A stretch of DNA of 8,696 nucleotides from DASPKM01 sp036402175. Lineage in GTDB: Bacteria > Bacteroidota > Bacteroidia > Chitinophagales > Chitinophagaceae. Both the position numbers and the translations under genes were made by a program. This document shows positions 7,105-8,696 of this stretch, one piece after another. The stretch is taken from contig DASWTK010000212.1 in NCBI GenBank assembly GCA_036402175.1, positions 1 through 8,696 on the forward strand, given 5' to 3'. Each line of letters starts with the position of its first letter. Position 1 is the first letter of the stretch. The notes beneath the pieces are model-generated. The model saw nothing but the letters and a program-made list of their open reading frames with translations, did no database searches and was not told the DNA's origin.

Positions 7105-7929
7105 ATGTTCAGATTCATAACCGGCCGGCCACTTTGGATGAATATTCTCTTTGCCATTGTCCTGGTGTTTGTAATGCTGATTATTTTTCTCACTTCACTG
7201 AAATGGTGTACCAGTCATGGCACCACCATACAAATTCCATCAGTCACTGGCATGACGTTTAACGATGCAAGTAAGTTCCTGGATGAAAAAGGATTTGAGG
7301 TGGAGATACAGGATTCTGTTTATTTTGATACACTTCCTCCGCTCACCGTGACCAGGCAATTCCCCGAGGCTGACGCGGTTGTAAAGAAAAACCATACAGT
7401 CTATCTTACATTGAACCGGGCTGTTCCTCCTATGATTGAAATGCCAAAACTGATCGGGTTGAGTTTCAGAAGCGCGGAGGGCAGTTTACGTCAGTATGGA
7501 TTACGCCTTGAAGACACCAGTTATCGTGTTGACTTTGCAAAAAATTCCGTACTCGATCAATTGTACAATGGAGAGACCATCAAGCCAGGAACCAAGCTCC
7601 GCATGGGAAGCAGTATCAGCCTTGTGCTTGGAACCGGCGTAGGTGGATTTGAATTTTCAGTGCCCGATCTTTTCGCGTTAAGCTATGAGGAAGCCAAAGC
7701 TGTAATGCAGGCCACCGGGCTAAGCACAGGTGCACTGATGGTAGACCCTGATGTGCGTGATACAGCCGCGGCTTTTGTTTACCGTCAAAGTCCAACCCGC
7801 ATGAATGATGAGCGGAAATTCAACCGCATCAGACCTGGCCAGACAATAGATGTTTGGTTGAGTGTGATGAAACCGGAAAGAAAGGTTGATACGACGAGGG
7901 TAGGGGTTCCATCGACGAATGAATATTGA
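7105..7929 (+). CDS. Single-pass membrane protein with three PASTA domains
   Basis: A 274-residue protein. A short N-terminal cytoplasmic segment (MFRFITGRPLW) precedes one hydrophobic helix (about 13-32), and three PASTA repeats follow at roughly 41-104, 112-176 and 184-254. Each begins with a Pro-containing strand (IPSVTGMTF, MPKLIGLSF, VPDLFALSY), then a helix, and ends in a beta strand after a PG or similar turn. The PASTA domains should face the periplasm. In other phyla such domains sit on Ser/Thr kinases and penicillin-binding proteins and bind peptidoglycan or muropeptides. Here there is no kinase or transpeptidase domain. The tail (255-274) is polar and proline-containing. Being downstream of ddl suggests a role in peptidoglycan sensing or scaffolding, which is inference. 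The rhodanese gene follows after 30 bases. Confidence 0.88.
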   Translation: MFRFITGRPLWMNILFAIVLVFVMLIIFLTSLKWCTSHGTTIQIPSVTGMTFNDASKFLDEKGFEVEIQDSVYFDTLPPLTVTRQFPEADAVVKKNHTVYLTLNRAVPPMIEMPKLIGLSFRSAEGSLRQYGLRLEDTSYRVDFAKNSVLDQLYNGETIKPGTKLRMGSSISLVLGTGVGGFEFSVPDLFALSYEEAKAVMQATGLSTGALMVDPDVRDTAAAFVYRQSPTRMNDERKFNRIRPGQTIDVWLSVMKPERKVDTTRVGVPSTNEY

Positions 7930-7959
7930 AAATGAAAAATTTAAAATTCAAAATGTAAA

Positions 7960-8283
7960 ATGGAAAATATTACGGTAGAGCAATTAAAGGCGAGGATTGA
8001 TGCGGGAGAAAAATTGAATGTACTGGACGTACGTGAGCCTGCAGAATATGCCGAGTACAATATGGGCGCGAAACTTATTCCGTTGGGTAATATCCAAAGC
8101 ATGCAGACAGATGAGATCGAAGACTGGAAAGACAAAGAAGTGATCGTGCATTGCCGCAGCGGCCAGCGTAGCATCACAGCATCCCTATTCCTCGAAATGC
8201 AGGGCTTCAAAAACGTGAAAAATCTCCTGGGCGGCGCACTCGCCTGGAAAGAGAAGTACGGAAACGCAACAATTAACGGCTAA
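7960..8283 (+). CDS. Small single-domain rhodanese-like sulfurtransferase
   Basis: A 107-residue single rhodanese domain of the GlpE/PspE size class, probably cytoplasmic as no signal peptide is visible. It has the N-terminal helix, the LDVREPAEY motif (22-30), the active-site loop HCRSGQRS (64-71) with persulfide-forming cysteine C65, and the closing LLGGALAW motif (89-96). A six-residue active loop after the cysteine is typical of sulfurtransferases rather than Cdc25-type phosphatases. The physiological sulfur donor and acceptor are unknown. It follows the PASTA gene by 30 bases of A/T-rich DNA and is probably co-transcribed, though a link to cell-wall genes is not evident. Its TAA stop lies inside the first AATCCGTG motif of the downstream repeat region. 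Confidence 0.92.
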   Translation: MENITVEQLKARIDAGEKLNVLDVREPAEYAEYNMGAKLIPLGNIQSMQTDEIEDWKDKEVIVHCRSGQRSITASLFLEMQGFKNVKNLLGGALAWKEKYGNATING

Positions 8284-8424
8284 TCCGTGTAATCCTTAAA
8301 TCCTACTTAAATCTGTGATCAACCTCTCAATCCCTGCATCCCCAAAATCCTATTTCAATCCGTGATCAATCTCTCAATCCGTGATTAATCTCTCAATCCG
8401 TGATCAATCTCTCAATCCGTGATC
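8282..8424. repeat. AATCCGTG-containing direct-repeat array
   Basis: The core AATCCGTG occurs at 8282, 8357, 8376, 8395 and 8414. AATCTGTG lies at 8310 and AATCCCTG at 8329. The ordered part is a 19-base unit, CAATCCGTGATCAATCTCT, at 8356-8374, 8375-8393 (one change, C to T) and 8394-8412, with a partial copy at 8413-8424. A degenerate unit is at 8309-8327 and a partial one at 8328-8340. The array fills the space between two convergent genes. No GC-rich terminator hairpin is present here. Similar AATCCGTG-type repeats are common in intergenic DNA of Bacteroidota, from general knowledge. Confidence 0.85.
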
Positions 8425-8696
8425 CACTCATTCATCATTCTCTCAATCTCACCCAAATCCGCATCCCCCTTATGTACATAATACCTGAATCTCGATTTGT
8501 ATTTCATCCCCGGATTAAATGGAAATGGGCCATCAATAACCGGTGCAAAAGCCCAATAAGGCATGTCGGGATGTAACCTGATAGCCTGAGGATAGCGAAA
8601 GTTCGCAGGGTGCCCGAAAATAGTAACACCACTTAATTTACCATCAAGCTTACCCGATGCATCCACCCATCGCGCATGCGTATGATTTGCAGTTGC
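8412..8696 (-). CDS. DUF6807/PmoA-like family protein, C-terminal part only
   Basis: The last 94 residues of a protein whose 5' part lies beyond the window; the frame is open to base 8696. Motifs seen are ANHTHARWVD (2-11), GVTIFGHPANFRYP (near 22-35), MPYWAFAP and FRYYVHKGD. These match, from memory, the C-terminal part of DUF6807 (the 'methane oxygenase PmoA' family of Pfam), found in many Bacteroidota and Planctomycetota and often near sugar-catabolism genes. Despite the family name, no link to methane oxidation is implied, and the function is unknown. The TGA stop (8414-8412) and the last codons (ITD) fall within the repeat array. The gene is convergent with the rhodanese gene, whose stop ends at 8283. 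An internal GTG at 8666 is not the true start, because the conserved sequence continues upstream of it. Confidence 0.75.
   Translation of the reverse strand, partial: ATANHTHARWVDASGKLDGKLSGVTIFGHPANFRYPQAIRLHPDMPYWAFAPVIDGPFPFNPGMKYKSRFRYYVHKGDADLGEIERMMNEWITD

Noticed and set aside
7932..7958. Eight-codon ORF (MKNLKFKM) ending one base before the rhodanese start
   Set aside because: It lies in simple A/T-rich sequence (AAATTTAAAATTC type) common between Bacteroidota genes. Nothing supports translation or leader-peptide control.
8309..8424. Possible CRISPR array
   Set aside because: The 19-base units are directly adjacent with no spacers, and no cas gene is present.

Overview
The window looks like an ordinary stretch of chromosome from a Bacteroidota bacterium, most likely a member of the Chitinophagaceae. 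This is inferred from the long cyanobacterial/plant-like IspH, the acyl-CoA reductase divergent from a dicluster ferredoxin, the ddl-PASTA gene pair, the scarcity of Shine-Dalgarno sequences and one perfect TAnnTTTG promoter element. Base composition is moderate and even. No tRNA, rRNA, transposase, phage gene or CRISPR array was found.

Layout. Positions 1-1191 (minus) hold most of ispH, an iron-sulfur enzyme of the MEP isoprenoid pathway, cut by the window edge. Divergent from it, 1253-2530 (plus) encodes a cytoplasmic GH13 alpha-amylase-family enzyme. A strong hairpin terminator separates it from the convergent htrA/degP-type periplasmic protease at 2646-4157 (minus). The 174-base gap upstream of htrA carries an inverted repeat and a pair of direct repeats. 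Next on the minus strand is a LuxC-like acyl-CoA reductase (4332-5330), divergent from a 2[4Fe-4S] ferredoxin (5447-5794, plus), which is followed by two hairpins, the second a good terminator.

Positions 6048-8283 (plus) form a probable operon: D-alanine--D-alanine ligase, a single-pass membrane protein with three PASTA domains, and a small rhodanese. The first two point to peptidoglycan synthesis and envelope binding. The rhodanese is probably only a passenger. A run of AATCCGTG-containing repeats (8282-8424) fills the gap between the rhodanese and a convergent, partial DUF6807/PmoA-like gene (8412-8696, minus). The stop codons of both genes lie inside copies of this motif.

Most genes are housekeeping. 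The least ordinary points are the acyl-CoA reductase, which appears to have lost the active-site cysteine and other conserved motifs while staying full length, the repeat array that supplies stop codons to two convergent genes, and the stand-alone PASTA membrane protein beside ddl. I did not find a convincing new defence, mobile or biosynthetic system.
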